NCBI GenBank assembly: GCA_942492115.1
Contig: CALODL010000024.1
Span: forward strand, 1 to 64,000
Origin: CALODL01 sp942492115
GTDB taxonomy: Bacteria; Planctomycetota; Phycisphaerae; UBA1845; CAIVHJ01
DNA length: 64,000 nucleotides
Reading direction: 5' to 3'
Shown piece after piece: positions 1-8,767 of this stretch; the stretch's first letter is position 1; the number at the start of each line of letters is the position of its first letter. Under the pieces are notes generated by a model. It was given only the letters and a program-made list of their open reading frames with translations, ran no database searches and had not been told where the DNA came from. Both the position numbers and the translations under genes were made by a program.

Positions 1-274
1 TCTACCCATGTGAAACCGGCACACAGGCCGATCGTGATACTGGTATTTCGGATAAACCCCCCGGCACCCATTGCAAATGATATCACAGTGCGGGAAATTG
101 GTTCAACACCACCTCAGCACCCTGGTTGCTGGAGGCCATCCAAAACCACAAAGTCTTGAAACACTTGCTGATTATAGTTGATTCAGCATGGTCAGGCAGA
201 GTTTCCGTCAGGCGGCGATTGACCACTGCCTCCGCGGAGAGGGCCCCAATTCGCCTCATCGGGTAGCCCAGAAA
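1..274. other. left edge, no confident gene
   Basis: No recognisable coding region. On the minus strand an ATG at 69-71 opens a frame that runs off the window edge; its first 23 codons contain a short hydrophobic stretch, so it could be the start of a membrane or secreted protein, but there is no clear ribosome binding site. This is where a permease following the ABC ATPase gene would be expected if the operon continued, but the visible part does not identify one. Confidence 0.2.
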
Positions 275-982
275 TCAGGCCTCGTCCGATATGATGCGGC
301 CGTCCCGCAACGTCACGACCCGCTCGCAGCACGCCGCGACCTCATTGTCGTGCGTGACCATGATGAGCGTCTTGCCATCGCGGTGGAGCCGATCGAACAG
401 ATCGAGGACCATCTGCCCGGTCTGCGTATCGAGGTTACCCGTGGGCTCGTCGGCGAGGACCACGACCGGATCATTGACCAGCGCTCGGGCGATGGCAACA
501 CGCTGCTGCTGACCACCGGACAACTCGTTGGGTCGGTGCTGCACACGTTCCTCGAGCCCCACCAGGCTGATGAGCTCGAGTGCACGCTCCTCGCGAACCG
601 TGGCGGAAACCCCTTGATAGAACAGTGGCACTTCGACATTCTGCAGCACCGAGAGCTGCGGAATGAGATTGAAACTCTGGAACACAAAACCCAAGCGCTG
701 TCCGCGGATATCGGAGAGCTCGTCGTCGGACAGTGCGGAGACATCCACATTATCGAGGTAGTAGTGACCCGTTGTCGGACGGTCCAGGCAGCCCAGAATG
801 TTCATCAAGGTGCTCTTGCCAGAACCGCTGGCGCCACACAGCGCAATGTACTGGCCGGAGAGAATATCCAGGTCGATTCCCCGTAGCGCGCTGACCGCCA
901 CGCTACTTCCCGGCTTGCGGTAGATCTTGGTCAACGCTTCGATGCGGGCCACTACGGGCCGGTCGGTTGGAGACGAGATCAC
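275..982 (-). CDS. ABC transporter ATP-binding protein, MacB/LolD type
   Basis: A 235-residue stand-alone nucleotide-binding domain, the usual length for the MacB/LolD/FtsE class. Visible motifs are the Walker A (GASGSGKST, about residues 51-59), the Q-loop region (FVFQSFNLIPQLS), the ABC signature LSGGQQQR, the Walker B VVVLADEPTGNLD and the switch histidine in MVTHD. The DEPTGNLD form is characteristic of exporters that work on lipoproteins or macrolides at the inner membrane. It follows the adaptor gene by 51 bases on the same strand and probably energises the same tripartite complex. The membrane permease partner is not in the window and may lie beyond the left edge. Family assignment is secure; the substrate is unknown. 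Confidence 0.93.
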   Translation of the reverse strand: MISSPTDRPVVARIEALTKIYRKPGSSVAVSALRGIDLDILSGQYIALCGASGSGKSTLMNILGCLDRPTTGHYYLDNVDVSALSDDELSDIRGQRLGFVFQSFNLIPQLSVLQNVEVPLFYQGVSATVREERALELISLVGLEERVQHRPNELSGGQQQRVAIARALVNDPVVVLADEPTGNLDTQTGQMVLDLFDRLHRDGKTLIMVTHDNEVAACCERVVTLRDGRIISDEA

Positions 983-1033
983 GCGCGTGGCCCTCGCCCT
1001 GCGAGACGATTGAGGTAAGCTGCCCGTGACATG

Positions 1034-2569
1034 TCAGGGACGTGTGCCGCCACGACGCTTGCCGCCCTTGGGCGCTCGCTGGGCGGGCATTCCGGCCGCC
1101 TGCTCGTCCTTCTGCATCTCCGGCAGTTCGCGGCGGGCCTCATCCGACACGGCCAACATGATTGGGTCACCCGGAACGACGCCCTTCTTGACCTCGACGA
1201 AGGTATCGCTGGCCATGCCCAACTCGACCTCGACCGGTTTGGGCGAACCGCCGTCGTGACGAAAGACATAACTCCGTGCGCCACGGCGGTAGATCGTCTG
1301 AATGGGTACGGTGATGACGTCCGCGAGTTCATCGATGAGAATCGTCGCATGGGCGGTCGCCCCCGGTTTGAGTGCATGATCGCCCTCATCGAGGAGGATT
1401 TCGGTCTCGTATTCCTTGAGGTCCGGATTGAGCCAGCGGCTCTGCGAATCGGCCATCACGGCAATCTTGGAGATCTCGCCGCTGAATTCACGGCCCTCGA
1501 TCCCTTCGACCGTCACGCGCGCCCGCTGCCCAACCTTGATGTTGGCCGTCTGGGCCTCGTGAATACGACATGCCACTTTCATGCGCGAGGTATCCGGCAG
1601 CCGCAGAAGGGTCTGCCGTTCGCGAACCTGTGCCCCCTCCTTGACCTGATCGTCGTCTCCCCACCTCCGTGAGTTGCTGCCACCATACACCACCAGGCCG
1701 GCGGACGGAGCCGTTATCTTGGTCTTGGCCATCTGCTCGCGGAGCTTGTCGAGTTGCTGGTCTTTCAGCACCAATTCCTGCCGCCGCGCTTGCAACTGCG
1801 CTTCCTGCTCGCTTTCTTTGGCCGAAGCCTCCTTGCGGATGCGCTCGAGTTCCTTCTCGGCCTCTGCGACATCAGACAATTTCTGCTTCTCGTCCATCTG
1901 GCAGGTGTATTCCTCCAGCAACCACAAGTCGCGTTTGGACTTCTCGACCTCTTTCTTTGCGCGGTATTCCTCAAACTTCTTCTGCTCGTACGTGCTCTTG
2001 GGAATGTACTTCTTTTCGTAGAGTTTGTAGTGCGACTCCCGCTCGTCGAACGCCCGAGCGAGCACTTCCTCGGCCTGCTCCACCTTCATGAGAGCATCTT
2101 CCATCTGGCTCTTGCGATCGCCCTGCTGATACTTGGTCAATGCCAATTGAGCGAGATCGAGTTTGAGTTCGGCCTTGCGAATATTACTGAGGTTCTGGTC
2201 TTTGAGGATATCGAACTGTTGTTCGGCAGAGGCGAGTGACGCCCTGGCGGCCGTAACCTGAATCTCCTGCTGCTGAACGCGATCAGCGATCTCTTCGCTG
2301 GCCAACTCGACCAGCAAGTCCCCCTCTTCGACTGCCGTGCCCTCCGGAATCAGCCAGATGATGGTCGCGCGGCCTTCCAGCTCGCACTTGACGTCAATGG
2401 ACTCAGCCGCCCGCAGCTCCCCTTTCTCCTGCAGCGTGACGGAGAAAGTGCGGCGTCTGACCTCGTGCGTGTTGACCTGCTTGATGTCGCCATCGTCGGA
2501 CACACTGGACACGCCCCACCAGCCAAGCAGTGTCAGGGGAATCAGCGAACAGGCAATCAGTACCTTCAT
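1034..2569 (-). CDS. HlyD/MacA-family periplasmic adaptor subunit
   Basis: A 511-residue membrane fusion protein. It begins with an N-terminal membrane anchor or signal (residues about 1-22), then a lipoyl/barrel-sandwich half-motif near residues 60-100, a long charged coiled-coil hairpin rich in E, K, Q and R (about 100-280), the second lipoyl half (TKITAPSAGLVVYGG) and beta-barrel and membrane-proximal domains. The C-terminus is a basic, Pro/Gly/Arg-rich tail. Adaptors of this kind bridge an inner-membrane ABC transporter and a TolC-type channel. It lies between those two genes in one minus-strand operon. The hairpin is longer than in many MacA proteins, in keeping with a large periplasm to span. 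Substrate unknown. Confidence 0.9.
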   Translation of the reverse strand: MKVLIACSLIPLTLLGWWGVSSVSDDGDIKQVNTHEVRRRTFSVTLQEKGELRAAESIDVKCELEGRATIIWLIPEGTAVEEGDLLVELASEEIADRVQQQEIQVTAARASLASAEQQFDILKDQNLSNIRKAELKLDLAQLALTKYQQGDRKSQMEDALMKVEQAEEVLARAFDERESHYKLYEKKYIPKSTYEQKKFEEYRAKKEVEKSKRDLWLLEEYTCQMDEKQKLSDVAEAEKELERIRKEASAKESEQEAQLQARRQELVLKDQQLDKLREQMAKTKITAPSAGLVVYGGSNSRRWGDDDQVKEGAQVRERQTLLRLPDTSRMKVACRIHEAQTANIKVGQRARVTVEGIEGREFSGEISKIAVMADSQSRWLNPDLKEYETEILLDEGDHALKPGATAHATILIDELADVITVPIQTIYRRGARSYVFRHDGGSPKPVEVELGMASDTFVEVKKGVVPGDPIMLAVSDEARRELPEMQKDEQAAGMPAQRAPKGGKRRGGTRP

Positions 2570-2735
2570 GACGGGTCTCCAGGGGAAGCGATGCGGCCTC
2601 AGGGTGACGCACCGGACGACGCAAGCCCCTCATTATACTGACTGATCGACCTCTCCGCCACGACACGCATCGCGGCCCCAGAGCAATCTGCCTTGCAAGC
2701 CTTGAGTTTACGGCAGCTGCCGGCCCACGGCCGGG

Positions 2736-4739
2736 TCAGTTGAGCCAGAAGCCATCTTCCCGGATACGCAGTGTACCGGTCTCGAGCCGCAGGCGCAGGA
2801 TCGCTTCACGCAAGGCTGCATCCGCGCTCGCATAGTCGTCGCGGGCGGTGCGCAGGTCGTTCTCCGCATCCACCACCGCCTGGTTCGTCTGCAATCCCAG
2901 AAAGAAATTCGTCCGCGCTGCATCGAGGCCGACGTCGGTGGTCCTGACGTTCTCACGCGAAATCACCAGGTTCAGCTGGGCCTGGCGGATGCGGCGCATG
3001 GCCAGGCGAACATCCCGTCGCACACGGTCCTCGGCCAGATCCACATCACGCTCCGACCGGCGCAGTAAAATGATCGATGCCCGCAGCTGGTTGCGTTCAG
3101 CCTTGCGATCGATCGGCACCTCGAGGTCGAGACCGACGCTCCACGCCCGCGTGTCCTCGCGGAGGTCCCACACGCTGTGGTGGTCCGGGTTGCTCGAATA
3201 CTGCAGCGCACCCCGGAAATCGAGATCAGGCAGCATATTATTCCGCGCGATGGCCAACCCGCGCTGGGCATCCTCGACCTGATCGCGTGTCGTCAGCAGG
3301 TCCAGACGTAGACTCAGGGCTGTCTCGATCGCCTCAGACTCCACGACAGCCGGCTCGGAAAGTTCCATCTCCTCACGCTCGATGATATCAAGCGGAACCG
3401 TGGTCGGCATGCCGATCAGTATCTTGAAATTGTCCAAAGCACTCTCGAAAGCCTGCATGCGATCGATCACGCTGCTGCAACTGACCAGGTATTGCGAGCG
3501 GGCACGGTCCGATTCGACACGCTGAGCCTTCTCGGCTTCGAGAAAGGCCAGAGATCGCTCCAGTGTTTCACGGAAGCCGCTCCGACTGAGAATTGCATTC
3601 CGCAGGCTGGCACGCTGACTCTGCAACCTGAAGTAGGCCGACGCAACATCGACCACATAGTTCCTGCGAAACCGCTCGTAGGCCCGCACCTCGTAGATGA
3701 GGTCCCGCTCTGCGCGATAACGGCTCTCGTATGCCGCAGGCCCGGCGCCGCGCAGCAGAGGGATGTCGGCCTGAATGATGACGGAGCCCGATTCTGCGTT
3801 GGTCACGTGCTCCTCGACATCGCGGATCATCGAGGCCATGTACGTGGCGACGATTTGCCCACCGTAAGGCAGGCGCTGTTCGAGTGCCAGGTCGCCCATC
3901 AGTTCGAGTGTTTGATTGATGACCGACCCATTGCCGGTGTTGTCCTCGTCGCGGATGCGGGCGTCGCGGTAAGTCGAACTGATGCGGGACATGAAGCGTG
4001 GCGTCCACAAATGCCGTTCGAGCGTCAGGGCCAGCGCCTGCAGGTACAGGTCCTCCTTGGCAGCCTGCAAATCCCGCGAGTGGTCGTGGGCATACTGGAT
4101 GACCTCGACGAGACCCATGGGCTGTCCAAGCTCGAGATCATCGATGACCAGGTTGCATGATCCACCCATCAATTCCTCAATGGTCGCCCCTTCTTCGTCC
4201 TCTGCAAACGCCCGATCGGTGAACTCGGGGGGGCCGAGGCTGTCCTCCTTCGCCGCATCGTCAACCCGCTCGTCCGGGCCCAGTTGGTCCTGGTCCGTCT
4301 CACCCGCGTCATCCGGGCGGCCCGCGTGCGGTGGCGCATCAGCTTCCGGCGCCTGGTGCTCGGGCGGCGGCTCCTCACCTTCGATCGAATGCTCGGTGCT
4401 GTCTTCGGGCACCTCCTCGATCGGCTGCGGTGGTCCGCCCGGCTCTTCGGCTTGCGGGCGGAAGCCCGGCCCCGCGGACGTCAGAAACTCCTCGGGGACT
4501 TCCGAGTCGATCGAACGCGGCGAGAAATCGTAGGCATCGGGGGAGACCTTGTCGCGTCCAGTCTCATCCCCAATATGCACATCCGAATCGGCACCGAGTG
4601 CCTCGAGTTGCGCGCGGCGGGTCAAGCGATAGACATCGCGATCGGCATCAGCGACATACAGTTCACACCCGCACAACCACGGAAGCTGAGCCAGAGCAGC
4701 AACCATCGTTTTGCGGAACGCATGGTGGTGTGGGATCAT
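2736..4739 (-). CDS. TolC-family outer membrane efflux lipoprotein with acidic N-terminal linker
   Basis: First gene of the minus-strand efflux operon. With the ATG at 4739 it is 667 residues; 4706 (11 codons later) is an equally possible start, and neither has a clear Shine-Dalgarno. The frame is open further upstream, but that extension would run into the divergent sirtuin gene. The N-terminus (FRKTMVAALAQLPWLCGC) looks like a lipoprotein signal with a lipobox ending at Cys25. Next comes a stretch of about 150 residues very rich in D, E and P, then a typical outer-membrane efflux domain (about 210-660) with two long helical hairpin repeats. Most TolC proteins are 430-500 residues, so the acidic linker is an unusual insertion. 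Confidence 0.85.
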   Translation of the reverse strand: MIPHHHAFRKTMVAALAQLPWLCGCELYVADADRDVYRLTRRAQLEALGADSDVHIGDETGRDKVSPDAYDFSPRSIDSEVPEEFLTSAGPGFRPQAEEPGGPPQPIEEVPEDSTEHSIEGEEPPPEHQAPEADAPPHAGRPDDAGETDQDQLGPDERVDDAAKEDSLGPPEFTDRAFAEDEEGATIEELMGGSCNLVIDDLELGQPMGLVEVIQYAHDHSRDLQAAKEDLYLQALALTLERHLWTPRFMSRISSTYRDARIRDEDNTGNGSVINQTLELMGDLALEQRLPYGGQIVATYMASMIRDVEEHVTNAESGSVIIQADIPLLRGAGPAAYESRYRAERDLIYEVRAYERFRRNYVVDVASAYFRLQSQRASLRNAILSRSGFRETLERSLAFLEAEKAQRVESDRARSQYLVSCSSVIDRMQAFESALDNFKILIGMPTTVPLDIIEREEMELSEPAVVESEAIETALSLRLDLLTTRDQVEDAQRGLAIARNNMLPDLDFRGALQYSSNPDHHSVWDLREDTRAWSVGLDLEVPIDRKAERNQLRASIILLRRSERDVDLAEDRVRRDVRLAMRRIRQAQLNLVISRENVRTTDVGLDAARTNFFLGLQTNQAVVDAENDLRTARDDYASADAALREAILRLRLETGTLRIREDGFWLN

Positions 4740-5508
4740 GGCCAACATGTTAGCGAGCGATCGCGAATCGATCGAGAAGGTTCGGGAACGGTTGGCGGTG
4801 GTGTCCAACGTCTGCTGTTTCACTGGAGCGGGGATGTCTGCCGAGAGCGGCATCCCGACCTTCCGCGGTGCCGGTGGCCTCTGGGCCGGGCACCGTGTTG
4901 AGACCGTAGCGACGCCGGAGGCCTTCGAGTCGGATCCCTTGCTGGTGTGGTCGTTCTATAACGCCCGCCGGGCAAACCTCCTAGAGTGCCGTCCCCACGC
5001 TGGTTATGAGGCTCTTGTCAAACTGGAAGGCCATTTTTGGAAATGGACGGTCATCACCCAGAATGTAGATGGACTCCACCGCCAGGCGGGCAGCACGCGC
5101 GTCATCGAAATCCACGGCAACATCTGGGTCGTGCGCTGCAGCGCCTGCGCGTCCGAGTTCGACCGTACCGGTGAGCGCCTCGATGACGATCCGCGCTGCC
5201 CGGCTTGCGGCGGCAGACTACGGCCCGGGGTCGTGTGGTTCGGCGAAATGCTGCCTGTGGACGCCTTTCACGCAGCGCGTGCGGCCGCAGAGGCCTGTGC
5301 AGCGATGCTGGTCATTGGTACGAGCGGTGCGGTCCAGCCCGCCGCATCCCTCGCCTTGTCGGCCAAATCCAGCGGGGCATATGTGGTCGAAATCGGTCCT
5401 GACTCCACGGAGTTGAGCACTGTTGCCGACGATGTTCTCCGGATGCCCGCCGGAACGGCCCTGCCTGCGCTCGCGGAACGCCTGATCGGTACCGAACCAC
5501 CGTCGTGA
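4738..5508 (+). CDS. cobB: Sir2-family NAD-dependent protein deacylase
   Basis: A 256-residue class III sirtuin. It has the NAD-binding FTGAGMSAESGIPTFRG loop, the TQNVDGLH segment with the following catalytic HG (EIHGNIW), and four zinc cysteines (CSAC and CPAC). The GTSGAVQPAASL region and the C-terminal NAD contacts are also present. It removes acyl groups from lysines using NAD and would act in the cytoplasm. The start at 4738 (MANMLASDRES) sits next to the divergent tolC start, the two ATGs overlapping on opposite strands; the next ATG is 9 bases downstream. Substrate (acetyl or succinyl lysine) is not fixed: the Tyr/Arg pair of CobB-type desuccinylases is not seen, since HRVE follows GGLWAG. 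Confidence 0.92.
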   Translation: MANMLASDRESIEKVRERLAVVSNVCCFTGAGMSAESGIPTFRGAGGLWAGHRVETVATPEAFESDPLLVWSFYNARRANLLECRPHAGYEALVKLEGHFWKWTVITQNVDGLHRQAGSTRVIEIHGNIWVVRCSACASEFDRTGERLDDDPRCPACGGRLRPGVVWFGEMLPVDAFHAARAAAEACAAMLVIGTSGAVQPAASLALSAKSSGAYVVEIGPDSTELSTVADDVLRMPAGTALPALAERLIGTEPPS

Positions 5509-5663
5509 CATCGCCATGCGTCGTCGCGGTTCCATTCACGGTCGCTGATCTGGTGGCCCCACAACCCGCGTCCCACTACAATAATTGCCAACGTGCAATC
5601 GATGCACGTGGCACAGTCATTGAACCCGGAGTTTCCAATTTTGATTACGAACAGGAGTACATC

Positions 5664-6281
5664 ATGATCCGCAACAGCTTTCTGGCACTGTCCGCCGTGG
5701 CCATCTTCTCGTGTCCGCTGGTCGCCTCAGCAGGCGAAGAGCATGATCATCCACATGCGAAGGTCGGCCACAAGGCTCCGCCGTTCACCCTCAAGGACAC
5801 CCATGGTGAGATCCATGAACTGGCCAAATACACGGCCGATGGCAAAATCGTGGTCCTCGAATGGTTCAACCATGGCTGTCCCGTATGTGCGCACCACGCC
5901 GCTGAAGGCACGATCATCAAGATGGTCGAACAGTACAAGGACAAGGACGTGGTCTTTCTCGGCATCGACTCGACCCACTTCCACGATGGCAAAACTGAAG
6001 AGATCAACACGAAGATCAAGGAATGGAAGCTCAACTACACGATCCTCACCGACTTCGACGGCAAGGTCGGCCACATGATGAACGCCAAGACGACACCGCA
6101 CATGTTCATCATCAACAAGGACGGGATTCTGGTCTATGATGGCGCAATCGATAACGCCAAGACCGGAGACGGGAAGACCAACCACGTTACCGTCGCCCTC
6201 GACCAGTTGCTCGCCGGCCAGACGGTCGAGACGTCCAAGACGGCGCCTTATGGCTGTAGCGTGAAGTACAAGAAGAAGTAA
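5664..6281 (+). CDS. secreted thioredoxin-fold protein (AhpC/TSA/redoxin type)
   Basis: 205 residues with a good Shine-Dalgarno (aacaggag, 5650-5657) before ATG 5664. A Sec signal (MIRNSFLALSAVAIF, cleaved near ASAGEE) is followed by an AhpC/TSA-type redoxin domain starting AKVGHKAPPFTLKD. The active-site region WFNHGCPVCAHH has a CxxC (CPVC), which resembles a thiol-disulfide oxidoreductase more than a one-Cys peroxiredoxin. TTPHMFIINKDG supplies the cis-proline strand. Likely a periplasmic peroxiredoxin-like or TlpA-like reductase. It is monocistronic, with a strong terminator immediately downstream. Exact substrate not determinable. Confidence 0.88.
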   Translation: MIRNSFLALSAVAIFSCPLVASAGEEHDHPHAKVGHKAPPFTLKDTHGEIHELAKYTADGKIVVLEWFNHGCPVCAHHAAEGTIIKMVEQYKDKDVVFLGIDSTHFHDGKTEEINTKIKEWKLNYTILTDFDGKVGHMMNAKTTPHMFIINKDGILVYDGAIDNAKTGDGKTNHVTVALDQLLAGQTVETSKTAPYGCSVKYKKK

Positions 6282-6308
6282 ATCTCGTCGCGCATCACCG
6301 AATCTCTA

Positions 6309-6344
6309 CGCGACGGCGGAAGGACCGCCGTCGCGTCTTTTTTT
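6309..6344 (+). terminator. Rho-independent terminator after redoxin gene
   Basis: A perfect 11-bp stem (6309-6319 with 6325-6335), a 5-base loop AAGGA, then TCTTTTTTT. It lies 28 bases after the redoxin stop codon. Confidence 0.92.
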
Positions 6345-6345
6345 G

Positions 6346-6788
6346 CCTCCTCAGCAGAATCTATGGTCGAGTTTTCGGTGGGGCAGGTGTCCAAGTGCGT
6401 GATGAATGGCCACGAACGTGGTGTTTAGCAACAACATTCTAAGGGCTTCGAGCGATGCTTCATTCACGACACGAGCGCCGATGAGCCCCTGGAGCTCCGT
6501 CGCCGTCAGCGTCGGTCGCGCCCGCCGCGGCCCGGAGGGCCCATGGCCGACGATGACGGGGGCGGGGCGCAAGGGGCATCCCTTGGCCAGCTCCAGAGTC
6601 AGAAGCGAAGAGAGCTATCTGGCTTCCACAGATTTTGCTGAAGAGCCTTTCTTGTACTCTCGACAAGCCAGACCCGTCCTGCAGGCCGCTCCTGCCCGAC
6701 CAGCGTGCCAAACGTGAGGAATGGGCCCCGGGTCGGTATAATGAACCGTTCTTTGAGATCAAGGCTCCTTTCACAGTGAGACCATCCT
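6346..6788. other. intergenic region upstream of ribBA
   Basis: No protein family is recognisable on either strand; short frames on the minus strand (6351-6572, 6460-6774) look non-coding and lack good starts. A TATAAT lies at 6737-6742, about 45 bases before the ribBA start, and may be its -10 element, but there is no good -35. No FMN riboswitch sequence was recognised before ribBA. Confidence 0.4.
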
Positions 6789-8057
6789 ATGAGTGACCAT
6801 CCGCACGGCAAGACCCATGATTCGGATTGCACCGTCCCTGAAGCGCTCGAAGACCTTCGAGCAGGTCGGCCGATCGTGCTCATCGACGACGAAGACCGCG
6901 AAAACGAAGGCGATCTGGTGGTCGCAGCCGAGATGATCACGCCCGAACTGATTAACTTCATGCTCAAGGAGGCGCGCGGCGTACTGTGTCTCGCGTTGAC
7001 CAAATCGCGCTGCGAAATGCTCAACCTTCCACTGCAGTCCTCCGAAAACACGACCCAGTTCGGTACGGCCTTTACCGTTACGATCGATGCCCATTCGCGC
7101 TTCGGCGTGACCACCGGCGTGTCGATCGCCGATCGTCACCAAACGATTTGCCGTACGATTGCAGATGACGCCCAAGCCAAAGACCTCACACGTCCCGGCC
7201 ACATCAATCCGCTGATGGCCCGCGACGGCGGCGTCCTCGTCCGCGCCGGACAGACCGAGGGATCAGTCGACCTGTGCCGAATCGCGGGGCTCAAGCCTGC
7301 GGCGGTCATCATCGAAATAATGAACGATGACGGCACCATGGCACGCGTCCCTGATCTCAGGACGTTTTGCGCACGCCACAAATTGAACATGTGCTCGATT
7401 GCTGACCTCGTTGAATACCGCATCCAGCGCGAAGTCTTTGTGGAGCGTGGCGAGTCCGTACGTCTGCCCACAGAGTTCGGCGAGTTCACTCTGATCGAAT
7501 ACACCACGCCAGTCGATCATGAGCCACACCTGGCTATTTGCTGCGGCGGCATCGGCGATCTCGACAAGGACGGCCGAGCTCGAGTCCACGAGGACGAAGT
7601 CATGATCCGGGTCGAATCCGAGTGCTTCACTGGCCATGTCCTCCGTTCACTCCGCTGTGATTGCGGCGCCCAGCTGCACTCGGCCATGAAACAGATTGCA
7701 CACGCCGGCAAGGGCGCAGTTCTGTACCTTCGTCAAGAGGGCCGCGGGATCGGCCTGAGCAACAAACTGAAGGCCTATTCGCTGCAGGACCAGGGCTACG
7801 ACACGGTTGAAGCCAACGAACGCCTCGGGTTCCGGGCAGACCGACGCGATTACGGTGTCGGCGCGCAGATTCTGCGCGACCTCGGCCTGCGATGCATCAA
7901 AGTCCTGACCAACAATCCTAAGAAAATCCAACGTTTGTCGGTCTATGGTCTCGAAGTCACGCAGCAATTGCCTATCGAGATCGAGTCCAACGAGCATAAC
8001 CGCGATTACCTCCGGACAAAGAAGAACAAGATGGGGCATATGCTCGATCAGGTGTAG
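6789..8057 (+). CDS. ribBA: bifunctional 3,4-dihydroxy-2-butanone-4-phosphate synthase / GTP cyclohydrolase II
   Basis: 422 residues, the normal length for the fused RibBA enzyme that supplies both precursors of riboflavin. The N-terminal RibB domain has VLIDDEDRENEGDLV (metal and substrate acids) and the later HINPLMARDGGVLVR and GQTEGSVDL segments. The C-terminal RibA domain has the zinc cysteines in RSLRCDCGAQLH, the LRQEGRGIGL loop and DYGVGAQILRDLG. Converts ribulose 5-phosphate to DHBP and GTP to the pyrimidine precursor. It is followed after 12 bases by thiE on the same strand, so the two cofactor genes are probably co-transcribed. Confidence 0.96.
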   Translation: MSDHPHGKTHDSDCTVPEALEDLRAGRPIVLIDDEDRENEGDLVVAAEMITPELINFMLKEARGVLCLALTKSRCEMLNLPLQSSENTTQFGTAFTVTIDAHSRFGVTTGVSIADRHQTICRTIADDAQAKDLTRPGHINPLMARDGGVLVRAGQTEGSVDLCRIAGLKPAAVIIEIMNDDGTMARVPDLRTFCARHKLNMCSIADLVEYRIQREVFVERGESVRLPTEFGEFTLIEYTTPVDHEPHLAICCGGIGDLDKDGRARVHEDEVMIRVESECFTGHVLRSLRCDCGAQLHSAMKQIAHAGKGAVLYLRQEGRGIGLSNKLKAYSLQDQGYDTVEANERLGFRADRRDYGVGAQILRDLGLRCIKVLTNNPKKIQRLSVYGLEVTQQLPIEIESNEHNRDYLRTKKNKMGHMLDQV

Positions 8058-8069
8058 GCAGGGTCCCGC

Positions 8070-8711
8070 ATGGATCACAATGCACGCAGCGCGTCTTTTT
8101 GCGCCAGCAGGATCTATGTCCTGATCACCGAGTCATTGTGTGCCAGGCCGTGGTTGGAGGTCGCAGAGGCCGCGCTCAACGGCGGAGCAACGGCCCTGCA
8201 ATTGCGCGAGAAGAATCTTTCCCGAGAGGACTTCATCGCCCGCGGCAGCGCGCTGCGATCGTTGTGTGACGCCCACGACGCGCTGCTCATCATCAACGAC
8301 GATCCATATGTCGCGTTAGCCTGCGCGGCCGATGGTGTGCATGTCGGTCAGGATGATCTGCCCGTCCCACGAGTCCGCGACATCATTGGCCCGGACTGTC
8401 TCATCGGACTCAGTACGCACAATATTCAACAGGTCAAGTCCGGACTGGCCGCTGGCCCGGACTACATCGCGGTCGGTCCGATGTTCCCGACGGCAACCAA
8501 GCCGCAAGCGCACATCGCCGGCCCGGTCACACTCGATGCGGCCAGAGCCTTGACCCCGCTCACGCTCGTGGCCATCGGCGGGATTAACCCTCAAAACGCA
8601 TCTCTGCTACAATCTGCGAACACCCTTGCGGTGTGTGGTGCGGTCATTTCATCCGGGGACCCGGCGGCAGCGACTCACGAGTTGCTCAACGCGTGCGGCA
8701 CGGCTGCATGA
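8070..8711 (+). CDS. thiE: thiamine-phosphate synthase
   Basis: 213 residues, a TIM-barrel ThiE that joins HMP pyrophosphate and THZ phosphate. Characteristic segments are ATALQLREKNL, LLIINDDPYVALACAADGVHVGQDDLP, the GLSTHNIQQ turn and the phosphate loop VGPMFPTATK, followed by VAIGGINPQN. The 20-residue N-terminal tail before the first strand is a little long; an internal start cannot be excluded. No TPP riboswitch is visible. Positioned between ribBA and the methionine/folate enzyme in one cofactor run. Confidence 0.94.
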   Translation: MDHNARSASFCASRIYVLITESLCARPWLEVAEAALNGGATALQLREKNLSREDFIARGSALRSLCDAHDALLIINDDPYVALACAADGVHVGQDDLPVPRVRDIIGPDCLIGLSTHNIQQVKSGLAAGPDYIAVGPMFPTATKPQAHIAGPVTLDAARALTPLTLVAIGGINPQNASLLQSANTLAVCGAVISSGDPAAATHELLNACGTAA

Positions 8712-8767
8712 ATCGCCACCACTTGTAACGCTTAACCACTGCTTCAGCTTGTACGGCGGAGGCCTGA

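Noticed and set aside
6600..6788. FMN riboswitch before ribBA
   Set aside because: The conserved FMN element segments could not be found; only a possible -10 element is there.
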